Part shown: one piece after another, positions 36,321 through 46,364 of the stretch
How the letters are laid out: every line of letters begins with the position of its first letter
Position numbering within the stretch: the first letter of the stretch is position 1
NCBI RefSeq assembly: GCF_016135805.1
Contig: NZ_JADWOX010000001.1
Coordinates: forward strand, 62,001-126,000
Reading direction: 5' to 3'
From: Caulobacter hibisci
GTDB lineage: Bacteria; Pseudomonadota; Alphaproteobacteria; Caulobacterales; Caulobacteraceae
Length of the DNA stretch: 64,000 nucleotides
The notes under the pieces: generated by a model
Database searches by the model: none
What the model was told of the DNA's origin: nothing
What the model saw: the letters and a program-made list of their open reading frames with translations, nothing else
Made by a program: the position numbers and the translations under genes

Positions 36321-37042
36321 CCATCGTCGAGGCCCCGTCGCCGAATTTCGACGCCCGCAAGGCCGTGCCCGACACCGTCGTGCTGCACTATACCGGCATG
36401 GAAAGCGGCGAGGCGGCCATCGAGCGCCTGCGCGATCCCGAAGCCAAGGTCAGCGCCCACTACGTGGTGGAGGAAGACGGCCAGGTGCTGCGCCTGGTGG
36501 CAGAGGAGCGGCGGGCCTGGCACGCCGGCGCGGCCTTCTGGAAGGGCGTGCGCGACATCAACTCGTCGTCGATCGGCATCGAGATCGTCAATCCGGGCCA
36601 TGAGTTCGGCTATCGCGCCTTTCCCGACGTCCAGATCGCGTCGGTGATCAACCTGCTGGCCGACATCCGTTCGCGCTGGACCATCGACGACGACCGCATC
36701 ATCGGCCACTCCGACGTCGCCCCGGCCCGCAAGATCGATCCGGGCGAGCTGTTCCCGTGGAAGCGCCTGGCCGAAAGCGGCCATGGCCTGTGGGTCGAGC
36801 CGCCGTCCTCGCCGGGCGCGCCGCTGGGCCGGGGCGAGGGGGGGACGGGCGTCTTCGCCCTTCAGGCCGGCCTGACCCGCCTGGGCTTCGATTGCGCCCC
36901 GTCCGGCCAGTACGACGAGTGGACCGAGACCGTGGTCGGCGCCTTCCAGCGCCACTGGCTGCAGAACCGCTTCGACGGCGTCGCCGACGGCGAGACCCGG
37001 GCGCGGCTGGTGGGCCTGCTGCGGGCGGCGGCGGGGGTCTGA
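36317..37042 (+). CDS. N-acetylmuramoyl-L-alanine amidase (AmpD type) with C-terminal PG-binding domain
   Basis: 241 aa. Zinc ligands of the amidase_2 fold are H24 (VVLHYTGM), H131 (IIGHSDVAPARKIDPG) and D141. The C-terminal 60 residues (LQAGLTRLGFDCAPSGQYDEWTETVVGAFQRHW) form a peptidoglycan-binding domain. It cleaves the amide between muramic acid and the peptide, and no signal peptide is seen, so it may act in muropeptide recycling like AmpD. Start overlaps the EamA stop and its stop overlaps the next start. Confidence 0.87.
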   Translation: MTIVEAPSPNFDARKAVPDTVVLHYTGMESGEAAIERLRDPEAKVSAHYVVEEDGQVLRLVAEERRAWHAGAAFWKGVRDINSSSIGIEIVNPGHEFGYRAFPDVQIASVINLLADIRSRWTIDDDRIIGHSDVAPARKIDPGELFPWKRLAESGHGLWVEPPSSPGAPLGRGEGGTGVFALQAGLTRLGFDCAPSGQYDEWTETVVGAFQRHWLQNRFDGVADGETRARLVGLLRAAAGV

Positions 37043-37317
37043 TGAAGCCATCGACGGTCCATCGTCTGGGCATGGGCGGTACGGCGGCCTTCCTCTTGCC
37101 GTTCACCGCGTTTGGCGGGTGGTTGTTGCCCGGCGCCTGGGTGCTGGGTGTGTTGCTGCCGTTGTGGCTGGTATTCATCTGGTCGAAGTCGCGCTGCCGG
37201 TCGTGCGGCCTGCATGTGAATCTGCAGGACTGCGGCCCGAACACGTCCTCCCTTTTTCGCTATCGGCGGACCCTCTGGCCCTCCGATCGCTGCTCGCGTT
37301 GTGGAGCCGACGTCTGA
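37042..37317 (+). CDS. Small membrane protein with C-terminal zinc ribbon
   Basis: 91 aa. Two hydrophobic helices near residues 14-47 (FLLPFTAFGGWLLPGAWVLG, VLLPLWLVFIW) are followed by CRSCGLHVNLQDCG and CSRCGADV, two Cys pairs as in a zinc ribbon. Start and stop overlap its neighbours by one base each (TGATG), so it is coupled. No family is recognised. Confidence 0.75.
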   Translation: MKPSTVHRLGMGGTAAFLLPFTAFGGWLLPGAWVLGVLLPLWLVFIWSKSRCRSCGLHVNLQDCGPNTSSLFRYRRTLWPSDRCSRCGADV

Positions 37318-37922
37318 TGCATCCGGCCAAGGCTTTCCATGTCGAGGATCGCGCGCGGCTGCTGGCCTCCCTCAGCGACCACTCGTTCGTCACCCTGTGC
37401 GCCAGCGTCGCCGGCCGGCCCTTCGCGGCCCAGGCGCCGGTGGTGGTGCGCGACCTCGGCAGCGACGGCCTGTTCCTCGACTTCCACCTGTCGCGGATGA
37501 ACGCCGTGGCCGGCGCGGTGGTGACAGGCTTCTCCGCCGTCGCCTTGGCCACCGGCCCGCACGCCTATGTCAGCCCCGACTGGTACGGCACCGACGACCA
37601 GGTGCCGACCTGGAACTACGTCTCGGTCGAGGCCGGAGGCTTCGTGACGCCTCTGTCGGAGGCCGAGACGGTTCAACTGCTCGACGACCTGTCGGCCCAG
37701 GAGGAGGCCCGCCTCCTGCCCAAGCCGCCATGGACGCGGGACAAGATGACGCCCGCGAAGTTCGACGCCATGCTGCGCGGCATCGTCGGCGCGCGGCTGC
37801 ACGTCGAGCGCCTGGAAGGCACGTTCAAGCTCGGCCAGAACAAGCGCGACGCCGAGCGCGCGGGCGTGATCGCCGCGCTGGGCGATCACCCGGTGGCGGG
37901 CTGGATGCGGGGCGAGAGTTAG
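37317..37922 (+). CDS. PaiB-like FMN-binding transcriptional-regulator family protein
   Basis: 201 aa. N-terminal HPAKAFHVEDRARLLASLSDHSFVTLC and the central LDFHLSRMNAVAG ... AYVSPDWYGTDDQVPTWNYVSVEAGG are those of the PaiB/FMN-binding split-barrel family. In Bacillus PaiB is a regulator, but many homologues act as flavoproteins; the role here is not clear. Last gene of the four-gene overlapping operon, followed by a perfect inverted repeat. Confidence 0.82.
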   Translation: MHPAKAFHVEDRARLLASLSDHSFVTLCASVAGRPFAAQAPVVVRDLGSDGLFLDFHLSRMNAVAGAVVTGFSAVALATGPHAYVSPDWYGTDDQVPTWNYVSVEAGGFVTPLSEAETVQLLDDLSAQEEARLLPKPPWTRDKMTPAKFDAMLRGIVGARLHVERLEGTFKLGQNKRDAERAGVIAALGDHPVAGWMRGES

Positions 37923-37938
37923 ACCGCCTCCATCTTCT

Positions 37939-38074
37939 CCCGTCATTCCCGCCCTCGTGGCGGGAACCCCTCTGTCAGCCGCAAGGGCAGGAGGGGCGAC
38001 GTGCTCAGCACGTCGCTTGCGCCTCACGTGCAAGCGGAACCAGGGTTTCCCGCCACGAGGGCGGGAATGACGGG
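37939..38074. repeat. Perfect inverted repeat before rnpB
   Basis: 28-bp perfect arms (37939-37966 and 38047-38074, CCCGTCATTCCCGCC type) enclose a second palindrome, GCGACGTGCTCAGCACGTCGC style, near 37998-38018. It lies between the PaiB gene and rnpB. Confidence 0.8.
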
Positions 38075-38130
38075 AGTGAGGGCGGCGTGATCCGTCATTG
38101 ACCTCGCCGCCCCGGCGCCGCAAACAGCGC

Positions 38131-38520
38131 GCGGACCAGATGGCCGGGCGATCGCGGTACCCTTCACGGGAATCGAGGAAAGTCCGGGCTCCACGGTGAC
38201 AAGGCGGTGGGTAACGCCCACCGGGAGCAATCCCAGGGAAAGCGCCACAGAAAGCAAACCTCCTCCCTACGGGGCGGGAAGGGTGAAAGGGTGGGGTAAG
38301 AGCCCACCGCGGACCTGGCGACAGGGACGGCATGGCAAGCCCCGCCTGGAGCAAGACCGAATAGGGATCCCGCGCCGGCTTGCCGGCTAGGCCGTCACTG
38401 GCCAAGAGGATCCGGGTTGGTCGCGAGAGCCGTCCAGCAATGGGCGGCCAAGAGGAATGATCGTCGCGTCCCTGTACACAGGGGCGGCACAGAACCCGGC
38501 TTACAGGCCGTCTGGTCCAT
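38131..38520 (+). ncRNA. rnpB: RNase P RNA
   Basis: About 390 nt, type A. The catalytic-core signature GAGGAAAGTCCGGGCTCC (about 38176-38193) is exact. Other conserved pieces are AGGGAAAGCGCCACAGAAA, GGTGAAAGGGTGGGGTAAGAG, AGCAAGACCGAATAGGGA and ACAGAACCCGGCTTACAGG. The ends pair: GGACCAGATGGCC near 38133 with GGCCGTCTGGTCC at 38507-38518. Boundaries are accurate to several bases. A GACTCCC/GGGAGTC hairpin at 38534-38558 may terminate it. Confidence 0.95.
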
Positions 38521-38533
38521 CACATTTTTCAGC

Positions 38534-38558
38534 GACTCCCAGCCCCGCCTGGGGAGTC
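38534..38558. other. Hairpin flanked by two GANTC sites downstream of rnpB
   Basis: GACTCCC...GGGAGTC inverted repeat. Each end carries a GANTC site (38534-38538 and 38554-38558). It may end rnpB and lies upstream of mraZ. Confidence 0.5.
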
Positions 38559-38643
38559 TTCGCGCGCCGCGAAATGGGCCGCGATGGGACGCGTCTGTGC
38601 GCGAGGCTGTGGATGGATTTAGCGTTGTCTGTATGTTCCGAAA

Positions 38644-38651
38644 TTAACCAT
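38644..38651 (+). promoter_or_regulatory. CtrA-type box upstream of mraZ
   Basis: TTAACCAT, 144 bp before mraZ, in an A/T-richer stretch. Matches the short CtrA site form. Confidence 0.45.
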
Positions 38652-38719
38652 TTCATGCGGTCTGATATTACCGCTAGCGCCTTTGAATTCCTGATGAAAT
38701 GGCCTCTGGTGTCATTGTC

Positions 38720-38745
38720 TCCCAGTTCATCCCATGTTAACCCAT
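38720..38745. promoter_or_regulatory. MraZ operator: three TGGG repeats at 10-bp steps
   Basis: On the minus strand TGGG occurs at 38721-38724, 38731-38734 and 38741-38744, the exact 10-bp period of the TGGGN(5)TGGGN repeats known to be bound by MraZ in other bacteria. It lies 50-75 bp before the mraZ start. Confidence 0.75.
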
Positions 38746-38794
38746 TCGGGCTGGATCGATCCATGGCGGGGCGACGGCGTTTGGGGTTGGCGGG

Positions 38795-39262
38795 GTGTTC
38801 CTCTCGACGTTCGAGAAGCAGTTGGACAGCAAGCGGCGCATCGTCGTGCCGCAGGAGTTCCGCGCTGCCGTCTCGGGCCCGTTCGACGGCATCTTCTGCT
38901 TCCCCTCGATCGAGGCCGACTGCCTCGAAGCCGGCGGCAAGGCGCTGTTCGACCGCTACCAGTCGGTGATCGACGAACTGCCCTTCGGCGATCCGGTGCG
39001 CTCGGCGCTGGAAGTCAGCGTCCTGGGCGGCATGGCCAAGCTGTCGTTCGACACCGCCGGCCGCATCACCCTGCCCGACGTGCTGTGCGACACCTTTGGT
39101 CTCACCGACGAGGTGACGATCGTCGGCCTGGGCGAGCGGTTCCAGATCTGGTCGCGCGACGCCTTCCAGGCCCACCGCGCCGCTCAGCGCGAACTGGCCT
39201 GCGACGGCCTGGCCGCGCTGCGCGCCCAGCAGCGCACGATGCGCCTCGGAGGCGCCGCATGA
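38795..39262 (+). CDS. mraZ: Transcriptional regulator MraZ (AbrB fold)
   Basis: 155 aa from GTG 38795. Two AbrB-like repeats are visible, [22 protein letters not shown] and [21 protein letters not shown]. It represses the division and cell-wall cluster by binding TGGG repeats, which are present upstream. The stop overlaps the rsmH start (ATGA). It starts the dcw operon. Confidence 0.95.
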   Translation: MFLSTFEKQLDSKRRIVVPQEFRAAVSGPFDGIFCFPSIEADCLEAGGKALFDRYQSVIDELPFGDPVRSALEVSVLGGMAKLSFDTAGRITLPDVLCDTFGLTDEVTIVGLGERFQIWSRDAFQAHRAAQRELACDGLAALRAQQRTMRLGGAA

Positions 39263-40200
39263 CCGCCGCCCCGCACATCTCGGTCCTGCTCGGCGAAGTG
39301 GTCGAGGCGCTGGACGCCAAGCCCGGCGACATGATCCTCGACGGCACCTTCGGGGCCGGCGGTTACACCCGCGCGATCCTGGCCAGCGGGGCCTCGGTGA
39401 CGGCCTTCGATCGCGACCCGACGGTGGTCCGTTTTACGGCCGACCTTTCCGCGGCGGATGGTCGCTTTCGGCTGATTCAGGACCGTTTCTCGCAAATCAG
39501 CGCCTATTTTGGGGATGCGTCGGTCGACGGCGTAACCCTGGATCTTGGCGTCTCATCCATGCAGCTCGACGAAGCCGAGCGCGGCTTCTCCTTCATGCGC
39601 GACGGTCCGCTGGACATGCGCATGGGCGACGACGGCCCCACGGCGGCCGATCTCGTCAACACCCTGGATCAGGTCGAACTGGCCCGCATCCTCTATGTCT
39701 ACGGCGAGGAGCACGCCTCGCGCCGCGTGGCCAGCTTCATCGTCCGGCGTAGGGCCGAGGAGCCCTTCACCCGCACGCTCGATCTGGCCGCCGTGATCGA
39801 GCGCGCCCTGGGCGGCCGCAAGGGCGCCAAGGTGCATCCGGCCACGCGCTCGTTCCAGGGTCTGCGCATCGCCGTCAACGACGAGCTGGGCGAGTTGGAG
39901 GCGGGTCTCGCCGCCGCCGAGCGCGCGCTGAAGCCGGGCGGCCGCCTGGCCGTCGTGACCTTCCATTCGCTGGAAGACCGCATCGTCAAGAATTTCCTGG
40001 CCGAGCGCGCCGGGCGCACGCCGGGCGGCTCGCGCCACGCGCCGCCGACCGCCGCCGGCGCGCCGCCCAGCTTCACCCTGATCTCGACCAAGGCCATCGC
40101 GCCGGGCGAGGCGGAGCTGGCGGTCAATCCGCGCGCCCGCTCCTCGAAGCTGCGCGCCGCCGTGCGCACCGAAGCCCCCGTCTGGGAGCCCTCGGCATGA
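39259..40200 (+). CDS. rsmH: 16S rRNA (cytosine1402-N4)-methyltransferase
   Basis: 313 aa from ATG 39259. Motifs: [28 protein letters not shown] (SAM-binding), [46 protein letters not shown]. Methylates C1402 in the 30S decoding centre. Overlaps mraZ and ftsL by 4 nt each. Confidence 0.96.
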   Translation: MTAAPHISVLLGEVVEALDAKPGDMILDGTFGAGGYTRAILASGASVTAFDRDPTVVRFTADLSAADGRFRLIQDRFSQISAYFGDASVDGVTLDLGVSSMQLDEAERGFSFMRDGPLDMRMGDDGPTAADLVNTLDQVELARILYVYGEEHASRRVASFIVRRRAEEPFTRTLDLAAVIERALGGRKGAKVHPATRSFQGLRIAVNDELGELEAGLAAAERALKPGGRLAVVTFHSLEDRIVKNFLAERAGRTPGGSRHAPPTAAGAPPSFTLISTKAIAPGEAELAVNPRARSSKLRAAVRTEAPVWEPSA

Positions 40201-40634
40201 GGGCCTCGGAGATCTTCAACCGCCGCGTCCGCGGCTTCCGCGTCGTCGAGCTGGTCGGCGTCGGCGTCCTGCTGGTGCTGGTGCTGGGCGTCTACATGGC
40301 CAAGGCCTTTGCCGGCCGCGAGCGCGCCGAGATCGCCTCGGTCGAGCGCCAGATCGAGGACGAGCGCCTCAAGGTGCGCTTGCTGCAGGCCGAGGTCGCG
40401 CATCTGGAGCAGCCCCGCCGCATCGAGTCCTTGGCCCAGGCCGCGCAACTGGCCCCGATCGCCGCCGACCGCGAGACCAGCGAAGACGCCCTGATCGACG
40501 TCGCCCGCCGTCCGGCTCCGCCGTCGAAGAGGTCCGCCGCGCCGGTCGCCGCCGCAACCGATCCGGCCCTGGCCGCCGCCGACGCCCCTGACGGCGTCAC
40601 CGCCGATCCGGCGCCCGCGGAGGCGCCGCGATGA
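40197..40634 (+). CDS. ftsL: Cell division protein FtsL
   Basis: 145 aa. A single membrane helix ([20 protein letters not shown]) is followed by a periplasmic coiled coil ([41 protein letters not shown]) and a disordered Ala/Pro-rich tail. It joins FtsB and FtsQ in the divisome. Longer tail than E. coli, as in other Caulobacterales. Overlaps both neighbours by ATGA. Confidence 0.87.
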   Translation: MRASEIFNRRVRGFRVVELVGVGVLLVLVLGVYMAKAFAGRERAEIASVERQIEDERLKVRLLQAEVAHLEQPRRIESLAQAAQLAPIAADRETSEDALIDVARRPAPPSKRSAAPVAAATDPALAAADAPDGVTADPAPAEAPR

Positions 40635-42397
40635 GCCTGGCCAACCTCGTGCCCCAGGGCGGCGGTCCGGCCTGGCGCTGGCTGGTCGAGCGCGTCTGGC
40701 GCCTGGAGCACGCCTTCGAGCGTTCGCGCGCCGCGGCCAAGCCCGAAGACGACACCAGCATCCGGATCTTCTTCGTCCTGGCCCTGTTCGGCTGCGCCTT
40801 CATGGTGCTGGCCATCGGCGCCACCTGGGCGGCGGTGTTCTCCAACGCCGGCAAGAACGGCGGCTACCTGACGGCCATGGAGGGCGCGCGCGGCGACCTC
40901 GTCGACCGTGAAGGCAAGCTGCTGGCCGTCGACTTGGTCCACTACGCTCTCTACATCGACCCCAAGGAAGTCTGGGACGCCAAGGCGACGCGCGCGGCCC
41001 TGGGTAAGGCTCTGCCGCAGGTGCAGGCCAAGCGCCTGGACAAGGCCGTGTTCGGCGACCGTCGCGCCTTCCTGCTGGGCGGTCTCGACCCGGCCCAGAA
41101 GGACGCCATCTTCAACCTGGGCCTGCCCGGCGTGGAGTTCGAGGAGCAGGCCCGCCGGGTCTATCCGCTCGGCGTCTCGGCCGCCCACTTCGTCGGCTTC
41201 GTCGACATCGCCGGCAAGGGCCTGGCCGGGGCCGAGGGCGCTCTGAACGACGACATCCACGCCGCGGCCGCCAAGGGCGAGGGCGCAGCGCCCATCGCCC
41301 TGTCGATCGACCTGCGCATCCAAGCCGCCCTCGAGGACGAGGTCCGCAAGGCCGCTCTGGAGTTCCAGCCCAAGGGCGCGGTCGGCATCGTCACCAACGT
41401 CCACACCGGCGAGATCCTGGGCCTGGCCAGCTATCCGGACTTCGACCCGAACGATCCGGGCAAGGCCAGCGACGATGTCAAGCTGAACCGCGCGGCCGCC
41501 GCCGTCTACGAGATGGGCTCGACCTTCAAGGCCTTCACCGTGGCCATCGGCCTCGACACCGGCGTGGCCACCCCCAACTCGACCTTCGACGCCCGCGAGC
41601 CCTACAAGCTCGGCTACCGCACGATCCACGACTACCACGCCGCCCGGAAGATCCTGACCCTGGTCGAGGTGTTCCAGCACTCGTCCAACATCGGCACCGC
41701 GCGCCTGGCCGAGGGCGTCGGTCCCCAGCGGCTGAGCCAGTATTTCACCAATCTGGGCCTGACCAAGCCGGCCAAGGTGGAGCTGCGCGAGTCCGCCCGC
41801 CCGCTGACCCCGAAGAAGTGGGACAACGACGCGGTGGCCTCCACCTCGTTCGGCCACGGCATGAACGTCAGCCCGCTGGCCCTGGCCCGCGCCTTCGGCC
41901 CGCTGCTGAACGGCGGCGTGCTGCCGCCCCTGACCATCCGCAAGCTGGCCCCGGGCGTTCGCCCCGAAGCCCCACGGGTGGTGTCGGAAGAGACCTCGCA
42001 GCAGATGCTGCAGATCATGCGCGCCAACGTCACCGGCGGCAGCGGCAAGTCGGCCGACATCAAGGGCCTGAGCGTCGGCGGCAAGACCGGCACCGGCGAG
42101 AAGTACGACCCGTCGATCCGCGGCTACAACCACCAGCGTCAGGTCTCGTCCTTCGCCGCGGTGTTCCCCACCGACGGGCCGCTGGAGGCCGACCGCTACT
42201 TCGTGCTGATCCTGATGGACGAGCCGCACGGCACGCCCAAGACCTTCGGCTTCTCGACCGGCGGCTGGGTCGCCGCGCCGGCCGCCGGCCGGGTGATCGA
42301 CCGCATCGCGCCGTTCCTGGGCGTCCAGCGCAAGAACGACCTTCTGACCATCGCCGGCGGCCAGCCGAAAGCCACCACGCCAGGGGCGGGACTTTGA
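40631..42397 (+). CDS. ftsI: Septal penicillin-binding protein FtsI (PBP3)
   Basis: 588 aa. A membrane anchor (IRIFFVLALFGCAFMVLAIG) precedes the dimerisation domain. The transpeptidase motifs are S297-T-F-K300 (MGSTFKAF), S351-S-N353 (HSSNIG) and K485-T-G (GGKTGTG). It crosslinks septal peptidoglycan with FtsW. ATG overlaps the ftsL stop. Confidence 0.96.
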   Translation: MSLANLVPQGGGPAWRWLVERVWRLEHAFERSRAAAKPEDDTSIRIFFVLALFGCAFMVLAIGATWAAVFSNAGKNGGYLTAMEGARGDLVDREGKLLAVDLVHYALYIDPKEVWDAKATRAALGKALPQVQAKRLDKAVFGDRRAFLLGGLDPAQKDAIFNLGLPGVEFEEQARRVYPLGVSAAHFVGFVDIAGKGLAGAEGALNDDIHAAAAKGEGAAPIALSIDLRIQAALEDEVRKAALEFQPKGAVGIVTNVHTGEILGLASYPDFDPNDPGKASDDVKLNRAAAAVYEMGSTFKAFTVAIGLDTGVATPNSTFDAREPYKLGYRTIHDYHAARKILTLVEVFQHSSNIGTARLAEGVGPQRLSQYFTNLGLTKPAKVELRESARPLTPKKWDNDAVASTSFGHGMNVSPLALARAFGPLLNGGVLPPLTIRKLAPGVRPEAPRVVSEETSQQMLQIMRANVTGGSGKSADIKGLSVGGKTGTGEKYDPSIRGYNHQRQVSSFAAVFPTDGPLEADRYFVLILMDEPHGTPKTFGFSTGGWVAAPAAGRVIDRIAPFLGVQRKNDLLTIAGGQPKATTPGAGL

Positions 42398-43851
42398 CCA
42401 AGACGCTTTCACAGATCCTGCATCGTTCGTTCGACGCTGACCCGGCCATCGCCGGCGTCACCGCCGACAGCCGCAAGGTGCGTGAAGGCTTCCTGTTCGC
42501 CGCCCTGCCGGGCAGCAAGGTCGACGGCCGGACCTTCGTCCCCGGCGCCATCGCCTCGGGCGCGGCCGCCATCCTGGCCCCCGACGACGTGACCGATCTG
42601 TCCGTGCCCGTGGCCCACGCCGGCGACCTGCGCCGCGCCTACGCCCTGGCCGCCGCCGAGTTCTGGGCGGTCCAACCGGCGACGGTGATCGCGGTGACCG
42701 GCACCAACGGCAAGACCTCGGTCGCCGGCTTCGCCCGCCAGATCTACGCCCTGCTGGGCAGGACCGCCGCCAGCATGGGCACGCTGGGCGTGGTGATCAG
42801 CGCGCCGGGCGTTGCGGACCAGCAGCTGACCCCGCCGGGCCTGACCACGCCCGACGCCGCCGACGTCGCCGAGATGGCCGCAAAGCTGGCCGGCATGGGC
42901 GTGACGCACCTGGCCGTCGAGGCCTCGTCGCATGGCATCGACCAGCGCCGCCTGGACGGGCTGAAGATTCGCGCCGCCGGCTTCACCAACTTCACCCAGG
43001 ACCACCTGGACTATCACGGCACCATGGGCTGCTACCGGGCCGCCAAGCTGCGCCTGTTCGAGGCCCTGCTGCCGCGCGGCGCCACCGCCGTGCTCAACGC
43101 CGACAGCGACGCCTTCCCGGCCTTCGCCGCCGCCGCCGTGACCTCGGGCGAGACCATCCTGTCGGTGGGCGCGCAGGGCCAGGGCCTGAAGCTGATCTCG
43201 CGCGAGCCGACGCCGTGGGGCCAGTTGCTGAAGATCGCCGCCCAGGACCGCGAGTTCGAGGTGAAGCTGCCGCTGGCCGGCGACTTCCAGGCCTCCAACG
43301 TGTTGGTCGCCGCTGGGCTGGTGCTGGCCACCGGCGAGGATCTCGACGCCGTGCTCGCCGCCCTGGAAAAGCTGGAAGGCGCGGCCGGCCGGCTGCAGCG
43401 GGTCGGCAAGGGCAGCGGCAAGGGCGAGGCCTATGTCGACTACGCCCACACCCCCGACGGCCTGGAAACGGTGCTGAAGGCCCTGCGTCCGCACGTTCGT
43501 GGGAAATTGGTGGCGGTGTTCGGGGCCGGCGGCGACCGTGACCGCACCAAGCGTCCGCAGATGGGCGAGATCGCCGCCCGCCTGGCCGACGTCGCCATCG
43601 TCACCGATGACAATCCCCGCTCGGAAGAGCCGGCCAGCATCCGCGCCGCCATCCTCGCCGCCGCCCCGGGCGCGCGCGAGATCGGCGACCGCCGCGAAGC
43701 CATCCGCGCCGGCGTCGCCCTGCTGGAGGACGGCGACGTGCTGGTGGTGGCCGGCAAGGGCCACGAGCAGGGCCAGACCGTCGCCGGCGTCGTCCACCCG
43801 TTCGACGACGTGGCCGAGACCCTCAGCGCGCTGGAGGCCGTCGATGCCTGA
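42394..43851 (+). CDS. murE: UDP-MurNAc-Ala-Glu:meso-DAP ligase MurE
   Basis: 485 aa from a TTG start that overlaps the ftsI stop (TTGA), the only start placing the N-terminus normally (TKTLSQILHRSFDADPAIAGVTADSRKV). ATP-binding VTGTNGKTSV near residue 102. The DAP-selective motif is DDNPRSEEP. It adds meso-diaminopimelate to the precursor in the cytoplasm. Ends 8 nt into murF. Confidence 0.95.
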   Translation: MTKTLSQILHRSFDADPAIAGVTADSRKVREGFLFAALPGSKVDGRTFVPGAIASGAAAILAPDDVTDLSVPVAHAGDLRRAYALAAAEFWAVQPATVIAVTGTNGKTSVAGFARQIYALLGRTAASMGTLGVVISAPGVADQQLTPPGLTTPDAADVAEMAAKLAGMGVTHLAVEASSHGIDQRRLDGLKIRAAGFTNFTQDHLDYHGTMGCYRAAKLRLFEALLPRGATAVLNADSDAFPAFAAAAVTSGETILSVGAQGQGLKLISREPTPWGQLLKIAAQDREFEVKLPLAGDFQASNVLVAAGLVLATGEDLDAVLAALEKLEGAAGRLQRVGKGSGKGEAYVDYAHTPDGLETVLKALRPHVRGKLVAVFGAGGDRDRTKRPQMGEIAARLADVAIVTDDNPRSEEPASIRAAILAAAPGAREIGDRREAIRAGVALLEDGDVLVVAGKGHEQGQTVAGVVHPFDDVAETLSALEAVDA

Positions 43852-45235
43852 AGCCGCGCTCTGGACCGCTGAAGAGATCGCCGCCGCCACCGGCGGCCAG
43901 GTCGCCGGCGACTTCGCCGCCACCGGCGTGTCGATCGACAGCCGCAGCCTCGAACCGGGCGACCTGTTCATCGCCCTGGCCGGCGTGCGCGACGGCCACG
44001 AATTCGTCGCCCAGACCGCCACCAAGGGCGCGGCCGGCGCCCTGGTCTCGCAAGCTGTCGCCACCCCCGCCGTCGTCGTCGCCGACACCTTCAAGGCCCT
44101 GGAAGCCCTGGGTGTCGCCGCCCGTGAGCGCGCGCCCCAGGCCCGTCGCGGCGCGGTCACCGGCTCGGTCGGCAAGACCAGCGTCACCCGCGCCGTCGAG
44201 GCCGGCCTGCGCCGCGCCGGCAAGGCCCACGCGTCGGTGAAGTCCTACAACAACCACCTCGGCGTGCCCCTGACCCTGGCCCGCATGCCGCGCGACACCG
44301 AGCGCGCCGTGTTCGAGGTCGGCATGAACCACGCCGACGAGATCACACCCCTTTCCAAGTTCATCCGCCCGCACGCGGTGGCGATCACCACGGTCGGCCC
44401 GGTGCACCTGGAGAACTTCGCCGACGGCGAGATCGGCGTGGCCAAGGCGAAGGCCGAGATCTTCGCCGGCCTCGAGCCCGGCGGCGTCGCCGTGCTGAAC
44501 GCCGACAATCAATGGTTCGACCTGCTGAAGGCCGAGGCCGACAGGGTCGGCGCGACCGTGCGCAGCTTCGGCAAGGCCGAGCGCGCGAACGCCCGCCTGG
44601 TCGGCTTCGCGGTCGAGGGGCAGGGCGCGACCGTCTCCGTCGAGCTCGACGGCGAGGCGCTGTCCTTCCCGATCCGCCAGACCGGCGTGCATTGGGGTCC
44701 CAACAGCCTGTGCGTGCTGCTGATGCTGGAGGCCCTGGGCGTCGATCGCGCCACGGCCCTGGCCGCCCTGGCCGAGTTCGCGCCGATCGAGGGCCGCGGG
44801 GCCGAGCAGGTGGTCGCCATCGACGGCGGCGCCTTCACCCTGGTGGACGAGAGCTACAACGCCAATCCGGTGTCGATGCAGGCGGCCCTGGCCACCCTGG
44901 GCGCGCGCAAGGTCGCCGGTCGCCGGATCGTGGCCCTGACCGACATGCTGGAACTGGGCCCCGACAGCGGCGCCTTCCATGCCCAGCTGGCGGCGCCGAT
45001 CGCGCAGGCGGACATCGATCTGGTGTTCTGCGCCGGACCCTTGATGAAATCGCTGTGGGAGGCGCTTCCGGCGCAGCGCCGCGGCGGCTATGCGGACGCG
45101 GCGTCGGATCTGGCGACGCAGATCGTATCGGCCATAGAGCCGAACGACGTGGTGATGGTGAAGGGGTCGAACGGGTCACGGGCCGGCGTCATCGCCGCCG
45201 CCCTGTCCGCGCTCGGCCTGCGGGAAAAAGTCTGA
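43844..45235 (+). CDS. murF: UDP-MurNAc-tripeptide:D-Ala-D-Ala ligase MurF
   Basis: 463 aa from ATG 43844. ATP loop [41 protein letters not shown] and [15 protein letters not shown] are typical MurF segments. It adds D-Ala-D-Ala to finish the pentapeptide. Stop overlaps the mraY start (TGATG). Confidence 0.95.
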   Translation: MPEAALWTAEEIAAATGGQVAGDFAATGVSIDSRSLEPGDLFIALAGVRDGHEFVAQTATKGAAGALVSQAVATPAVVVADTFKALEALGVAARERAPQARRGAVTGSVGKTSVTRAVEAGLRRAGKAHASVKSYNNHLGVPLTLARMPRDTERAVFEVGMNHADEITPLSKFIRPHAVAITTVGPVHLENFADGEIGVAKAKAEIFAGLEPGGVAVLNADNQWFDLLKAEADRVGATVRSFGKAERANARLVGFAVEGQGATVSVELDGEALSFPIRQTGVHWGPNSLCVLLMLEALGVDRATALAALAEFAPIEGRGAEQVVAIDGGAFTLVDESYNANPVSMQAALATLGARKVAGRRIVALTDMLELGPDSGAFHAQLAAPIAQADIDLVFCAGPLMKSLWEALPAQRRGGYADAASDLATQIVSAIEPNDVVMVKGSNGSRAGVIAAALSALGLREKV

Positions 45236-46350
45236 TGCTGTATTTCCTCTACGAGTGGCTCTCGCGCGGCGGTCATGAGCACGTTCCGGTGCTGAACCTG
45301 CTGAAGTACCTGACCTTCCGCACCGGCATGTCGATGCTGACGGCCTATATCGTGGCCGTGGCCATGGGCTCGCGCTTCATCCGCTGGATGAAGGCCAAGC
45401 AGGGCAAGGGCCAGCCGATCCGCACCGACGGCATCGCCCGTCACGTCACCGAGAAGGCCGGCACGCCCACCATGGGCGGCTTCATGATCCTGGCCGGCCT
45501 GTTCGTCGGCTCGCTGCTGTTCGGCGACCTGCGCAACATCCACGTCTGGGTGGTGCTGGGCATCACGGCCGCCTTCGGCGTGCTGGGCTTCATGGACGAC
45601 TACGCCAAGGTCACCAAGCAGACGACTGCCGGCCTCTCCAGCGGCCAGAAGCTGGTCGCCCAGTTCATCGTCTCGATCCTGGCGGCCGTGGCGCTGATCA
45701 TCTTCGCGCCGCAGTCGCCGACCACGCCGGGGCTCGAGACCTCGGTGGTGTTCCCGATCCTCAAGAACCTGGTGATCAATCTCGGCTGGTTCTACGTGGC
45801 CTTCGCCGCGATCACGATCGCCGGCTTCTCCAACGCCGTGAACCTGACCGACGGCCTGGACGGCCTGGCCATCGTGCCGGTGATGTTCGCCGCCTCGACC
45901 TTCGGCCTGATCGCCTACCTGGTCGGCAACGTGAAGTTCGCCGACTATCTGAACCTGCACTACGTGCCGAGCGTCGGCGAGCTGGCGGTGCTGTGCGGCG
46001 CCATCATCGGCGGCGGCATGGGCTTCCTCTGGTACAACGCCCCGCCGGCCAAGATCTTCATGGGCGACACCGGTTCGCTGGCCCTCGGCGGCGCGCTCGG
46101 CTCGATCGCCGTCTGCGCCAAGCACGAGCTGGTCCTGGGCATCGTCGGCGGCCTGTTCGTGGCCGAGGCCCTGAGCGTGATGATCCAGGTCGCCTACTTC
46201 AAGAAGACCGGCAAGCGCATATTCCTGATGGCGCCGATCCATCACCATTTCGAAAAGCTGGGCTGGGCCGAGAGCACCGTCGTCGTCCGTTTCTGGATCG
46301 TCGCGATGATGCTGTCGTTCGTCGGCCTCGCCACGCTGAAGCTACGGTAG
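45235..46350 (+). CDS. mraY: Phospho-MurNAc-pentapeptide transferase MraY
   Basis: 371 aa from ATG 45235. About ten membrane helices. Catalytic segments [30 protein letters not shown] and [12 protein letters not shown]. It makes lipid I from the pentapeptide and undecaprenyl phosphate. Length and motifs are normal. Confidence 0.96.
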   Translation: MLYFLYEWLSRGGHEHVPVLNLLKYLTFRTGMSMLTAYIVAVAMGSRFIRWMKAKQGKGQPIRTDGIARHVTEKAGTPTMGGFMILAGLFVGSLLFGDLRNIHVWVVLGITAAFGVLGFMDDYAKVTKQTTAGLSSGQKLVAQFIVSILAAVALIIFAPQSPTTPGLETSVVFPILKNLVINLGWFYVAFAAITIAGFSNAVNLTDGLDGLAIVPVMFAASTFGLIAYLVGNVKFADYLNLHYVPSVGELAVLCGAIIGGGMGFLWYNAPPAKIFMGDTGSLALGGALGSIAVCAKHELVLGIVGGLFVAEALSVMIQVAYFKKTGKRIFLMAPIHHHFEKLGWAESTVVVRFWIVAMMLSFVGLATLKLR

Positions 46351-46364
46351 GGGGAGGGCGCGCG

